Under the pieces are notes generated by a model. That model did not search any database and was not told where the DNA came from. It was given only the letters and a program-made list of their open reading frames with translations. Source: Lycorma delicatula (Eukaryota; Arthropoda; Insecta; Hemiptera; Fulgoridae). From it: 64,000 nucleotides of DNA. The DNA is taken from contig NC_134455.1 of assembly GCF_047948215.1 (NCBI RefSeq), forward strand, positions 295,012,647 through 295,076,646, in the 5' to 3' direction. The translations under genes and the position numbers were made by a program. Positions 1 through 14,300 of the stretch are shown here, piece after piece; positions within the stretch are counted from its first letter, which is position 1; each line of letters opens with the position of its first letter.

Positions 1-704
1 ATTTTCAATTAAAGCACGATATACTGACTTTATAATATTCTTTGCGCAGAGTTTACAAATAAAATAATTTTCTACAAGCATAATTTAGTTCTTTCTTTAA
101 TTTCATTGTATGGTCAACACAGGAAAACTTGGAATCAATCATTATGACTAAATATTTTGCACTATGCTTCCTGTATCCTCTTACAGTCACAGTTAATAGT
201 TTTACATTTTATGGTGTGCATTTGAAATTGAAGTAGTTGAACTGAATTAGTTCTTGGATTAAATACAATTATCTTAGTTCTATTTACATTTATACTTTAA
301 GTGTTAACTTAAAAACAAAGCCTGAGGTCTCAGAGATTGCTAACAGCTATTTCAATGAATTGCAGCAAGCATTACAATAAAAAAATTTAAAAAACAACCA
401 GCAAGTTGTATGAAAAGTATACCACTAACAAAAAGTTTTTTCTGTTTAACTAAAACTTTTACAGTTACAGTTGTGCGGTTTGTGGCAAAAGAAAGAAAAT
501 TATAAAGTTTTTTAATATTGGTTTGTTACAGGAAGATGCAGAGTAGAGGGCACTGTGATTGATTTTTTATAAAATGGTGTCAATCCAGGAGAAAGAGAAA
601 TGTGTGTTGTGATATCACAAGTCAAAATTACTGATTACTGTGTAGCGAAATTTTAGAAGGGAATACGAATGACCAGCACCTGATAGCAAGATTATCATCA
701 TTGT
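1..704. other. AT-rich non-coding sequence (NOMO intron)
   Basis: This stretch lies downstream of NOMO exon 5, so it should be intronic for NOMO. I looked on the minus strand for the next NOMO exon and found no coding-like segment. The last part, from about 530, may be the degraded 5' part of the transposon remnant that follows. Confidence 0.5.
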
Positions 705-1190
705 GTGGTATACAAAGTTTAAGGAGAGTGGAAGTGTAGTCGACCTTCTGCGAACAGGGTGGCCATACATTAGTGAAAAGAAGATTGAGGTTGTGCAGCA
801 AGCATTTCTACATAGCCCTTCCAAATTTATCCATCATGCATTACGTGAACTACTGATTCAATGGTCATTAGTCCACAAAATTTTACACAAGAAGCTAAGA
901 TTGCACATGTATAAAGTTCAAGTGCAACACCTACAGCCAGATGACAGCCCTCGTCGAGCTGTCTTTGACCAAGATTTTGCAATGGATTGACAATAGGTAC
1001 CTGCAGCATGTGTTTTTCAGACGAGGCTACTTTCAACACCTCAGGGAAAGTAAACAGGCATAAGTGAGAACATGGGGCTCAGAAAATCTATACTTTACCA
1101 GTGTTGACGGGACGCCGTTGGTCAATAGCACTGTGGCAGATTTTAGAGCGAGAGTGGACTGTGTGTTCATAGGTGATGAATGAAGACAAC
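705..1190 (+). mobile_element. IS630/Tc1-mariner-like transposase remnant (HTH/DUF4817 type)
   Basis: The plus-strand translation resembles the N-terminal helix-turn-helix part of the DUF4817-type transposases common in insects. It reads WYTKFKESGSVVDLLRTGWP, then a second helical region, then LHKKLRLHMYKVQVQHLQPD. A frameshift follows, after which YLQHVFFSDEATF-like sequence can be read across frames, matching the start of the DDE catalytic region. The remaining catalytic part and the terminal repeats are not recognisable. It is a dead fragment in the NOMO intron. Confidence 0.65.
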
Positions 1191-1635
1191 AACTTGTTGA
1201 TTACTGAAGGATTGTTTAATTATATGCCATCTTGGCGGTTTAAAATAATTTTGTAACATAACACTTGTAACTTATAACTTAACTTTAAAGTTAGCAAACA
1301 TAAGCTAAATAAAACTTAAAGTAATGTTCATCCGAACAAGAATTGAGAGAATCCATTCGAACACAACCACCTTGGGTCAGGTATGAGTGTAGATTGTTTT
1401 AAGTTGCTACGTACTGTGTTTAAGGGAGCAGCTAGTGATATAGAGTCATGATGGCCTGGCAACCATAGTTTGCTGTGGGCACCCTAACCATCGCTAGGTT
1501 CCAGCACCTGATGGCAAGAGGGGGTGAAAACGTAACAACCAGGGAAAAAATTATAAATTCCCCTGAATTTGAATGTGTGATGCGGTTTAATGCACAACAG
1601 AATCATTGGTCCCTTCTTTCTCAGGAGTTACCTGT
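1191..1635. other. Unassigned sequence between two transposon fragments
   Basis: I recognise no gene here. The part from about 1350 to 1630 is less AT-rich than its surroundings, which suggests a further repeat, but I could not assign a family. Confidence 0.3.
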
Positions 1636-2003
1636 TATCGGAGTACCTGAAAAGAGAACATTAGAAGCTTTTGAAATGTAGCGCCACAGAAGAATGTTAA
1701 AAATCAGATGGGTGGATAAACTGACAAATGAAAAAGGTGTTGCGGCAAACTGATGAGAAAGAAGCATTTAGAAAAATATAGCTAAAAGAAGAGACAGACT
1801 TATAGGCCACATATTAAGGCATAGTCGCTCTGAAATTGGAGGGACAGGTAGATGGGAAAAATTATGTAGGCAGGCAACATTTGGAATATGTAAAACAAAT
1901 TATTAGGGATGTAAGATGTACACCGAAATGAAATAACTGGCACTAGATAGGAAATCTTGGAGAGCTGCATCCAACCAGTCAAATGACTAAAGACAGAAAA
2001 AAA
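1636..2003 (+). mobile_element. RTE-family LINE, 3' fragment
   Basis: This segment matches the last ~370 bases of the full-length RTE copy at 39766-43050, from the conserved [13 protein letters not shown] region to the terminal tail ending TCAAATGACTAAAGACAG plus an A run. Several indels and stops break the frame. It is a 5'-truncated insertion, as usual for LINEs. Confidence 0.8.
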
Positions 2004-2808
2004 ATCAATTTTAATTCTAATATAACAAATAAAGCAGGTAACAATAAAATAATATGCGGATGGAAAATGTTTTTAAAATTCTACATAGTAATGAATGATA
2101 AATAGGAATTTCAAAAACTGCTTTCAGGTATATTTACAAGCACATAAATGTACTGAGCAAAAATCTGATTATGGTGCTCACAGTAGAAAAAAGAAACACA
2201 TCAAATATAGAAAACATCTCAAAATTAGAAATCACCAGTAACAGATTTAAATTCCTTGCACAAGAAATAATCTATTCAATAAAAAAAATCTGCAAAGACA
2301 ATATAAATAATAAAAGGTAAAATTTGAAGGCTATAAAAAAACATTATTTCATTAAGAATTCATTGTCTGGCTTCAGAAATAATAAATTTTATTTAAATCA
2401 TTTAAAAATTTGTAATTTATATAATGGGTGGCTCACGATAAATCAAATCACACATGGGAAAGGAGAAACAAAAAAGCGATAGATGAACTCTTGATGTACT
2501 GCAACAAGAATATATGCAACACCATCACCAACATTGAATGAGATAAATTACAGCAAGTCACACTGAATGTGAATATTCATATAATTAGATGTTTTATTTT
2601 AATATTAGACAGAATAAAAAAAACAACCATTATTGGTCAAAATAATATTGATGAACTGTCAGAAGACACAATCAAATGAGATTTTTCAAAACCATGCAAT
2701 GTTACATACAAAAAAATTTTTGGTCTTAGAAAAATCAGTCTGCTTATTTCTCTTTTTTTAAGAATGACAAGTTTATTAATGATTTCCTTAAGTCTACTAT
2801 ATACTTAC
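2004..2808. other. AT-rich NOMO intron, nothing recognised
   Basis: Only AT-rich sequence with A and T runs. I see no exon, RNA gene or transposase. Confidence 0.5.
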
Positions 2809-2992
2809 TTGGATTTGTTCTTGGGAAGTTTTGGAATGAGAGAATAGTACAAACATAACTCCAGTAATTGGTTCATTATCACTTGTAACAGTTCCTGAGA
2901 CTTCATATCCAGTGACAACAAGACTACCCAGTGGAACAATGGCATTTCCCTTACTTACATGAACATTGGCTTCATGCTTCGTCATTTTCCAT
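2809..2992 (-). CDS. NOMO: NOMO coding exon 5
   Basis: The exon has 184 bases and encodes residues 176-237, beginning after acceptor TTTCCTTTAG. The translation runs from WKMTKHEANVHV through VVTGYEVSGTVTSDNEPITG to SHSKTSQEQIQ. The donor is GTAAGT and the exit phase is 0. It corresponds to the start of the second carboxypeptidase-regulatory-like repeat of NOMO. Confidence 0.9.
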
Positions 2993-5900
2993 CTAAAGGA
3001 AAAAAATCGTTATGCTGAAGACAAAATGTAGAAAATAAACAAAATCTTTACTATTTGCTATTCAATATTATAACAAAAACCTTACCTGTAGCATAATTAA
3101 TACTACAGACATAAAAACTTAACTGTTTCATCACTGTCTTTTACATGAAAGAGGTCTAAATTTACTAAGACCCAGAACCCAAATAGATAGGCCAAGACCT
3201 CTGTTTCCATAAAGTGAGTTAAAATGCTAATATTGTGATTGCTTTATCACAGGAGTAACAGTTATATATATTTGCATGGCCAGAAGGACAAAATCTTACT
3301 CTATCAGATCAAATACAAGGAGTGTTCAATGTGTAAATCTTGCCTCTTGATATGTTGAGTGACTAATTCATTACAACATACAGGTGCTAGATTCATCAAA
3401 TAAATATGCAAATGTTCATATAATATGAAATGTTCACATAATTAATGTTTTATTTTAATATTAGTTTATTGTTTTAGTTTTATTATTTAATTGATTAAAA
3501 AAAATTTATCTTGAACAATCATAATAAGTTTATGTTGATTCAAGGTTTTCAACTAACTAGACAATATGTTCTTAATGTAAGATGTAAGGAGTTAAGAATA
3601 AGAAGCAATTTAAAAACAAAAAAAAAACAGCTTCCATGATCAAATAAAGAGGGTTTTTTAAAGTATGATCTGTTTTAAATCTGCCACCTATATATGTGAT
3701 GTAACCAGATGCTTGTGTAGACCAGTTATTTCTAACAATAGTCATATGTTTTTTTTTTTGTCTTCAGTCATTTGACTGGATTGATGCAGCTCTCCAAGAT
3801 TCCCTATCTGGTGCCAGTTGTTTCATTTCGGTATACATCCTACATCCTACATCCTACACCCTAAAATTTGTTTTACATATTCCAAACATTGCCTGCCTGC
3901 ACAATTTTTCCCTTCTACTTGTCCTTCCAATATTAAAGCGACTATTCCAGGATGCCGTAATATGTGGCCTATAAGTCTGTCTCTTCTTTTAACTATATTT
4001 CTCCAAATGCTTCTTTCTTCATCTATTTGCTGCAATACCTCTTCATTTGTCACTTTATCCACCCTACTGATTTTTAACATTCTCCTATAGCACAACATTT
4101 CAAAAGCTTCTAACCTTTTCTTCTCAGATACTCCGATTGTTCAAGTTTCACTTCCATATAAAGCGACACTCCAAACATATACTTTCAAAAATCTTTTCCT
4201 GATATTTAAATTAATTTTTGATGTAAACAAATTATATTTCTTACTGAAGGCTCGTTTCGCTTGTGCTATTCGGCATTTTATATCGGTTCTGCTTCATCCA
4301 TCTTTAGTAATTCTGCTTCTCAATAACAAAATTCTATCTCCGTAATCTTTTCTCTTTTATATTCTAATAAATATTAGAATAATTTTATATTCAGTGGTCC
4401 ATCTACATTATTTCTACTACATTTCATTACTTTCATTTTGTTCTTGTTTATTTTCATGTGGTAGTTCTTCGTAGAACTTCATCCATGCTGTTTCTTCTAA
4501 TTTTTTTTACTCTCAGCTAGATCACCAGCAAATCGTAGCATCTTTATCTTTTCACCTTGTACTATTACTCCAGATCTAAATTGTTCTTTAACATCATTAA
4601 CTGCCAGTTCTATGTAAAGATTAAAAGTAATCGGACTCCCTTTTTTATTACGGCTTCTTTCTTATGTTCTTCAATTATTACTGTTGCTGTTTGGTTCCTG
4701 TAAATGATAGAAATTGTTCTTCTATCTCTGAACTTGAACCCTAATTTTTTTAATATGCTGAACAATTTATTCCAGTCTACGTTATCAAATGCCTTTTCTA
4801 GGTCTATAAATGCCAAGTATGTTGGTTTGTTTTTCTTTAATCTTCCTTCTACTATTAATCTGAGGCCTAAAATTGCTTCCCTTGTCCCTACTTTTTTCCT
4901 GAAACCAAATTGATCTTTTCCTAAAAATTCTTCCACTCTCCTCTCAATTCTTCTGCACAGAATTCTAGTTAAGATTATTGATGCATGACTAGTTAAGCTA
5001 ATTGTTCTGTATTCTTCACATTTATCTGCTCCTACTTTCTTTGGTATCATAACTATAACACTCTTTTTGACGTCTGACAAAACTTCCACCTTTTCATAAA
5101 TTACATACCAGTTTGTATAATCTATCTATCGCTTCCTCACCTGCACTGCGTAATAATACTGCAGGTGTTCTATCTATTCCAGGAGCCTTTCTGCCATTCA
5201 AATCTTTTCATGCTCTCTTAAATTCAGATCTCAGTATTGTGTTCCTCTTTCATCCTCTTCTTCCTCTACAACACCATTTTCTAATTCATTTCCTCAATAT
5301 AACGCTTCAATATATTCCGTCTACCTATCGACCTTTCCTTTTGTATTATAAATTGGTGTACCATCTATGTTTAACACATTATCAGATTTTAATTTATGTA
5401 CTACAAAACTTTTCTTAACTTTGCTGTATATTCTGTCTATTTTACTAATGTTCATTTCACTTACCACTTCTGAACACTTTTCTTTAATCCATTCTTCTTT
5501 TGCTAGTTTGCACTTCCTGTTTATAGTATTTCTTAATTGTCAATAGTTCCTTTTACTTTCTTCATCACTAGCATTCTTATATTTTCTATGTTCATCCATC
5601 AGCTGCAATATATCCTCTGACATCCAAGGTTTTCTACCAATTTTCTTTGTTCCGCCTAAGTTCACTTCTTCCTACTTAAGAATTTCCTTTTTAACATTCT
5701 CCCATTCTTCTACATTTTCTACCGTATCTTTTTATTCAGACCTCTTATGATGTCCCCCTCAAAAATCTTCTTTACATCCTCTTCCTCAAGCTTCTCTAAA
5801 TTCTACAGATTCATCTGACACCTTTTCTTCAGGTTTTTAAACTCCAATCTACATTTCATTATCATTAAATTATGGTCGCTATCAATGTCTGCTCCAGGGT

Positions 5901-8900
5901 AAGCTTTGCAGTCGAGTTGATTTCTAAATCTTTGCTTAACCATGATAGTCTATCTAATAACTTGCAGTAACACCTGGCTTTTTCCATGTGTATATTCTTC
6001 CATTATGATTCTTAAACTGGGTGTTGGCAATTCCAAAATTATACTACGTGCAAAACTCTATAAGTCGGTCTCCTCTTTCATTCCTTTTGCCCAGCCCATA
6101 TTCACCCACAATTTCCTTCCTTATCTTTTTCAGTGCTTGCATTCCAATTTCCAACTATTATTACATTTTCATCTCTTTTTATATATTAAACTGCTTCATC
6201 AATTTCTTTGTATATACACTCTACCTCATCATCATCATGGGCACTTGTAAGCATATAGACGTTAACAATCATTGTCGGCTTAGGTTTTGATTTATCCTTA
6301 TTACAATAATTTTATCACTATGCATTTTGAAACAATCTACTCTCTTCCCTATCTTCTTGTTCATTACAAAACCTACCCCTGCCTGCCCTTATTTGAAGCT
6401 GGGTTAATTATTCTAAAATCACGTGACCAAAAGTCGTTTTCCTCTTCCCACCAAACCTTGCTAATTCCTATACATCTACATTTAACTAATCCATTTCCCT
6501 GTTTAAATTTTCTAACCTAACAATCTTTTTAAGACTTCTAACATTCCACGCTACCCGGAGATATACATAGTCCCCACCCGGAGATCTGAACGGCGGACTA
6601 GTTTACCTCCGAAATATTTTACCAAGGAAGGCGCCTTCATCTTTGTTACTACAGAGTTACATTTTCTTGGAAAAAAGCAGCTGATGCTTTCCATTGCTTT
6701 TAGCTGCGCAGTACTCAAAAGATTGAGTGAAGCTGATATGGCCATTTAAGTCTTCCTGAACTATGCCCTTAATAACTACTGAAAGAGCTGCCCTATTTCA
6801 GGAGTCATTCCTTAGTCTGGCTCTCAGACAGCTCTCCGATATGGTTGCACCTTTGGTCTAGCTACTCATATGTTAGCAATAGTTTATAGTCATTTTGTTG
6901 CTAGTTGTTTATACTCATCCAATTACTGAGTACTACAATTTGTGATCCTGCCAAATATGAAATAGCAGGAGTAATACAGTTTTTGATGACAAAAACAATC
7001 CTGTGGCTGAAATTTACAGCAAATTTGTGATGTTTATAAGCCAAAGATTATGAGTGATGCTAAAGAAAGACAGTGGTATTGTTCAATTAGAGAAGGGCAA
7101 ATGAACATTCATGATGAAGAACATAGCGGCCATCAGTCTGTGGTAACTAATGGTTTGATTGAAAAAGTTGATGAAAAAATTTAAGAAAACCAGTGATGTT
7201 TCATGATCTTTGATTTACAAAGGTTTGATTGAAAAACTGGGCAATAAAAAAATTGTTTGCCAAATGGGTTCTCAAGATGTTAACTGACACACACATGGAA
7301 AATCATTGTGCTGCAGCTCATGAATTTATGAAATTTATGAAAATGAAGGTGATGAATTGTTTGGTCAATTGTTATTGGAGATGTAACCTAGTTTTCTTAT
7401 TCAAACATCAACAAAAACAGCAATCAATGCAAATTCATCATCTCCTAGACCAAAGAAGCTCAAACAATAGCATTTGGTAAAGAAGCTTATAGCTACTGTT
7501 TTTTGCTTGTCAAATTTAGATCGCAGGATTATTGTGAATATTGATACAAATTGCAAAACCTTAAAAATATCTTAGAAGAGCTAAAAAAAAAAAACAAATG
7601 ATATGGGATGCTATCCCAAACAATTTTGTTTTTTTAATGACAATACCCAGCCACACTCTGCAAATCAAGCAGTGAGGCAATTAGAAAAAATTTGTTGGAA
7701 AATCTTCAATCAGGTTATAAGATTATAACCCTGACTCCTAACTTAGATCACAGTGATTATTTTCTTTTTATGAACAACAGCATCAACAGCCTGTTGTCAT
7801 TACCACTTACCATTGTTGCCATTACTGTTTGGCATCACCAGGTCATTAGCCTGGTGGAAATTGGTAGTGCATGAAAAGATACCATGCCTGACCAGGATTC
7901 AAAATCGGGACCTCTGCACGAAACACCAAGATGCTACCTACTCAGTCACGGAGGTCAACACCTTCATGAAAAGACCTTTAAGGTTTCTTCACCTTAAACC
8001 TGTGATTTGCATCGCAAATTGGAAAGTGACATTACTGTTTTTTTTTTACTTTTTGAATTAATTCACTACATAAGCTTGAAGCTTGTGCATAGGATTATGA
8101 AATAGGAAGTTTCACTAAAATTTCAGTTTTTGAAAGAAACTCACCTTGGATGTGACGTTCGTACAATATACTTTCCAGGCAAAACAGGTGTGAACAAGAA
8201 GCCTCCTGTCTTGTCAGTATTAACCTCCAGAAGTTTATCTGATTCTCCAATAAGTTCTACTTTAACATCACCTGGACCATGTTCACTACCAGTACTAACA
8301 ACCTGAAAATTTTGTTTTTTACAGTTTTCATCAAATATTAATTAGATAACAATTACGTAGTGAAGTACTTTGACATTTTTTTATCCCTAATTTAAAAATA
8401 CAATAAAATCTGAGCTGTCATAATTCTACAGAACCAAAAGATTTACTGGAATGAACAGAATTTTGATGAATTTAGCCCATAAATTATAAGCTATTAAAAA
8501 ATCTACACTTAGGGACTATAACAAATTATATTCCATCATAATCCGAGCATAAATGATAATCTGAATAAGAACAAATCAGGAGGTCTATTTGTATAATTAT
8601 AAGACATAAAATTTACAACAAAAAAAATCATAACTGAATAGTTTTATACTATTTTCAATTATTTATTTTTTTGGCTTGATGATATCACCACATAAGCTTG
8701 AATCTTGTGTGTGGGATATGGAAATGGAATTTTGTAGTGCATGAAAAATACTATATCTGATCATTCAAAACCAGGACATCCAGATGAAAGGTCCAGATGC
8801 TACCACTCCACTACAGAGATTGGCTATTTATACTATTTTATCTATATCTTTAAAAATTAAAGCAGCATTTGAATTATTCCACTCATATTAGATTTAATAA

Positions 8901-11297
8901 TTTTAGTACACACAAAAATCTTTTGGTTCTATGAACCATATTATACAATAATTCATTCTGGATTTTAAATAAGAAAAAATTTACTTAAAGAATTTTTAAA
9001 AATTTGACAAAATTGTTAATACAGGAAATAAAATTTATGATTACAAAAAAACTCATATGCTAAAGAATAATAGGAGAAGTTAACTGTTCTGTATATCTGT
9101 ATATACTATATTTTACCAAATAAGAATCTTGTTAGAAAAATCATCAGTTATTCTAACTTCTACTAGAATTTTTCCTGCAGCTACTATTTTACACCACCAA
9201 TCTGAAACTACAAAAGATAGACTAATCTGAACTATCTTTTTATGTTTTTGTGAAAAAATCTGTAAATGTGCTATGCAGAAAAATCCTACTTAATAAAATT
9301 TGGAAAACACATATTCTTAATTCTGTGTTAGGATCACTGTTTTGATCCTTATCATCATCAGCAATGTTATTTTTGCTGTTCTGGTCCTGAAGGTGGTAAA
9401 TAGACATGAAGTTTGTGTAACAGTATAACTGTCACGTCATTTTCATGACATGAACAATTTATTAGAATTATTGTTATTGTATAATTAGAATAATTAAAAT
9501 TATAATTGTTGTTTTATTTCCTACTATGGTTAATAAACATCTCATATAATCAGAAGCCAGTTATAATAATCAAAAACATGAAAATATGAAGGATGTTCAT
9601 AAGTTCTCAGTCTGATAGAGAAAACAAAAAATTTTTTTACAGTTTTTTATTTTTAATACTCACCTTGTAATTTATATCAACAACTTTACAACTTTTTAAT
9701 ACCCTCAGAATAAAGAAATTTGTAAAACTCTGTAAAATAAGTGGTTGACTAAGCATTGACCACATCATTAGAAGTGAATCTTCGCCTAGTGGGCCATTTC
9801 TTTAGGTGTGCAAATAGGAAGTAATTGCTGGGTGCAAACTCCAGCACGTATGGAAGCACTTTGAAGTGTAGATCATGGAGTTTTGCAGCATCAACCGAAG
9901 AGATGTATGTGCAGGCGCATTATCATGATGACAGAGCACTTTCTTTTGGCTGGAAGAGATGTTTAACCTGAGTAGCAGCTTTCAAACAGTCAAAACATGA
10001 AGTATAATACTCCCTAGCGATGGTTCTGCCTTTTTCCAGTATACTAGCATCACACCACAAGAATTCCAGAAAACCATAGCCATGACGTTTTTCTCAGTTG
10101 GAATTGTTTTTGCTTTCTTTGGTGCACTTTCAACTGTTTCCACTAACTGTTCTGTCACTGGTATGTAATGGTGAATCTGTTTTCTGTCTGTTGATATAAG
10201 ACATCAAAAAAACTCAGTGGAATCACATTTAAATAAGTCTAAAAAACATCCTTGAGAACTTTTCAGTCTAAAATATTTTTGGTTGACTGTCAAACGCAGT
10301 ACCCATCGAGCAGAAACCCTTAATCATACTCACACAGCATCTAAAATGTAGAGGACATGTCTATCAAAATGTTTGCAATGTCAGCAAGCTCACCTACCTT
10401 CAGTTGGTGATCATTTAATACGGCATTGTTTTTTGAACGATCTCATTGGTCATAGCAGTTTTTTGCCATCCTGAGCCTTCATCATAGAATGGATGTACAG
10501 CATGTAGAATGGATGTAACAGCATGGGCTGTTTAAATTCAACAGCCCATTTTTTTTAACTATTGAAAAAGTGGAAGAATCCTTTAAAGTGGAATGTAATA
10601 CTTTTTGTATGTCTCTCAAGTTAAACATTTTAAAACAAAGTTTTTTACAACCGCTTGAACTTCAATTTCATCCATTTTTCAGAAAATGTCAAAACTTGTT
10701 TGTTTTACTTGTTTGCCATGACAAAAATTCTTTGAATTAGTACCTTGGGTAATAGATATATGATATTTATACAGCTACAAAAATGTGATATTTTTTAAGT
10801 TAATTAATCATCAATGAAACTGTGGGTAGTATCAATAAAATATTGTCCTTTTAAAGATCTTGTAAATACAGCCAGAAAAAAAATTAAAAATACTATAAGA
10901 TAATGGTGAGGGATGAAATTTAAGAAAGTATGAAAAATACCATGCTTGATTGAAAAGAATTACAATACAATAATATAGGTGCTGTATCTACAAAAATAAT
11001 GTACACAGTTCAGTTAAATAAATTTATTTTTATACTCACATTCACAAAAATCTTTAAATAAAATAAACAACTGAATAAACAAATATACTTCATTAAATTT
11101 TAAGAGAGAGGGCGAGGGGGGTGGGAAGGAGGGGGAGAGAGAGAGAATTTACAGCCAAACCTGTAATTCACTGGTCATAGAATGTTTACTTAATTTTCAT
11201 ATTATCAATTCATCAGCTACATCCATTCAATTTTTCTAACCACTTTAACCATTTAAAATATGTACTTGAAAAACATACAACCAGTTAGTTATATATG

Positions 11298-11362
<65 letters not shown>

Positions 11363-14300
11363 TAGTTAACATATGCTTATAATGATTAACTATAGAGTTA
11401 ATCATTTTAACTCCATTTCTTTAAATAATAAGTTTGCTAATCAATCATTAATATATGGAATACTGTTCAATAAAACTCATGATTAACATTTCATTGTACT
11501 GTTAAAGTTATTACCATTTCTGGTAAATATATGTGAACTTACTGGGGAGGAAAACAATAATGGCATAATGTAACTTTTCTTTTCTTTTTCCTGTTTAGCC
11601 TCTGTAATTACCTTTCAGAGGATGAATGATGATTATATGTGTAAGTGTAGTCTTAGCCATAATGTAACTAAACTTGTTAAACCAAACACATTGCAGTTGG
11701 TAAAAAATTTGCTGGTATAATTCATTCTTCTTGGCATAGATTTTAACATTTTTCCTTGTTCTCTATTTTTTTAATTACAACATAATAGATTTTAATTACA
11801 ACCAAAAAATGGAAAATAAATTTAAGTTTGTAAAACACAGGTAACTGATGCAATAAATAGTAACATAAAAAACTATTACCTTTCCTGTTATAGCAAATCC
11901 TTTAAAAATGAAATTAATATCTTTTCCTTGGGAACAGAAATCTGTAGTACCATCAACAACAAGCGTTACCTCTGAGGGTTCAAATGTCCATCCTTTTGGT
12001 GGATCAACCTGAAATAAGTTTGTATAAACATTACAAAACACAAAAATATATCACATATAAGACATTACATATACAAAAACATATTTATACAAAGTTAACA
12101 AACTACAGGGTGTCCCATATAAAACGCAACCCAACCTTATATTGGTAGGTATTGAAATAATAAAAAAGGCATGTGTAAATGTAATTTTTATTATTACCAT
12201 CCATTACCTTACATTTAGAGTAAATGTTGGAAGTGGCCGCCATCTTCTTGAATACAAGCTTTAATTCTTTTTACAGCGTTTTTTGCAACGTTTTTCAAAG
12301 TTTGTGGCTGGATATTTAATACAGCTTGTTCAATATTGACTTTCAATTGTTCAAGTGTTTGTGGTTTGTGGCTGTAGACTTTTTCTTTGAGGTAACCCCA
12401 TAGAAAAAAAATTCGCAGCAGTCAAATCTGGAGATCTTGGTGGCCACAAGCCTTGACCGATAACACAATTACCAAAGAATTCCTGAACGAAATCAGAAGT
12501 TGAACCTGCGTAGTGCGATGTCGCACCGTCATGTTGTAGCCAGCAGTGTCTGTCTTCCTCTTCCAAGAGTGCAATGAACTGAAATAAAATATCCTGAAAT
12601 CGTTCTGCATTAATGGTGTACTCGAAAAAAATAGGACCGTTTATTTTCTTCGCGATATCGCGCACCACACGCCCAACTTCTGCGGGTGTAATTGTTTTTC
12701 GTGATAAACGTGGGGATTTTCAGCACTCCAAATTCTACTGTTTTGGCTGTTTATGTAGCCATCCAAATGAAACCATACTTCATCTGTGAAAAATAACGAA
12801 TCCATAACATTAATTCCCTCATGCAGAAATCGACGGAACCATTGACAATATTGTAGCCGTTTTTCTTTGTCGAGCTCAAGAAGTTGATGAACCGTTTGAA
12901 TGCGATAAGGTCGTAATTGTAATTGTTTGGTCGCCCGATGAACAGTTGATTTAGACAAATTAATTTCAGCAGACAAACGTCTGATCGATTTATTTGGCAA
13001 GGCGAGTAATCGGTCTTTGATTTCAGTGACTGTATCTGTATTCAACACTGACGCAAATCTTTTGTGTTCCTTGTTATTAACAGCCTCTCTAAACTTTGCA
13101 ACTAACCTTAATACTGATGTTTTGTTAGGAGCTGGTTTATCTGGGTACTAATCTGGTTTATCTGGGCGAAACAAATCTTGCACTGTAACCACTGATTTCG
13201 TACTGAAGTACGACTCAACAATGAAAACATGTTCATCTAGCGAAAACACCATCTAGCAATACACTGAACGTTATAATTGCATTGTAGTTACTATCGGTAG
13301 TGTTCTACTGCGTCGTCGTGATGTTCAGATGTTGGACGAGTCCATTTCAGTAATGAGTAGGAGAGTAAGCTTGACTTTTGAAATTTCATGGATGAGTGAT
13401 TGATGGGTTGCGTTTTATATGGGACACCCTGTATATGTCATATCAAAGAACCAATATTTCTACCAACATTAATAAATATTCTATCTATATTAATATTGGT
13501 TAATATTTCAACATCAATATCTTATTTTTGTAACTATTTTACAAGTTTTCTGCGACTCATGAAATTTACATTCCAATTTGGCTCAATCTATTTAAAATTT
13601 GAAAATATATATTAATATTTTTAATTTTTTTTACTTTACAGCAATATTTTTTCCTTTTTTAAACAAAAAATAAATAGTTGTTCCCACTGCTGCTTAACTT
13701 TGGATTTCTATATTTTCATGAAATATGCCTGAAATTCATTCATTTAATAGTGTATAAATAAATATATATATATTTATACACAGGTGTTCACAAAACCATT
13801 TCAAAAATTCAGGGGATGGTCCCCCTACATTGAAATAAATGTAAAAACTTTATATTAATATATGCCTGGAAGTGCTTAATTTACCGGCTATCTGCTATTT
13901 TGTGTTTTTAACAAAAAATATATTTCTCAGGAATGGTCAATCACATTAAGCTGAAATTTTGTATACTGCAAGGGTGCCTAGAGGTTTACTTATATAAAAA
14001 TAACAAACCTGATCACTCAATCCATATCAAAATCCATGTAAACTTTTTAATTGTCAATACCTTTGCAACTGCTGGTTTATATAAATGTTATTACAAAAAA
14101 TGTTAAGCGTCTTATGACAAAGAAAATTAAAAATTGTTAATTTTCAAATCTGTTGATAAATAACAATAATGGCAAAACTGTTTAAGAAAGTAATCTAGAT
14201 TAAAAACCAGTTTTCATTTCCTCTCAAATAAAATTAAATAACTCAACATGATCTCAACTAGAGTAATTTTTTTTAATATTATCATGTAATATATTGGGAT

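Noticed and set aside
1..2808. NOMO exon 6
   Set aside because: I searched the minus strand for the next conserved NOMO block and found none; the next exon is probably left of the window.
3818..6520. Several plus-strand frames of 60-100 codons
   Set aside because: All are antisense shadows of the decayed RTE copy on the minus strand.
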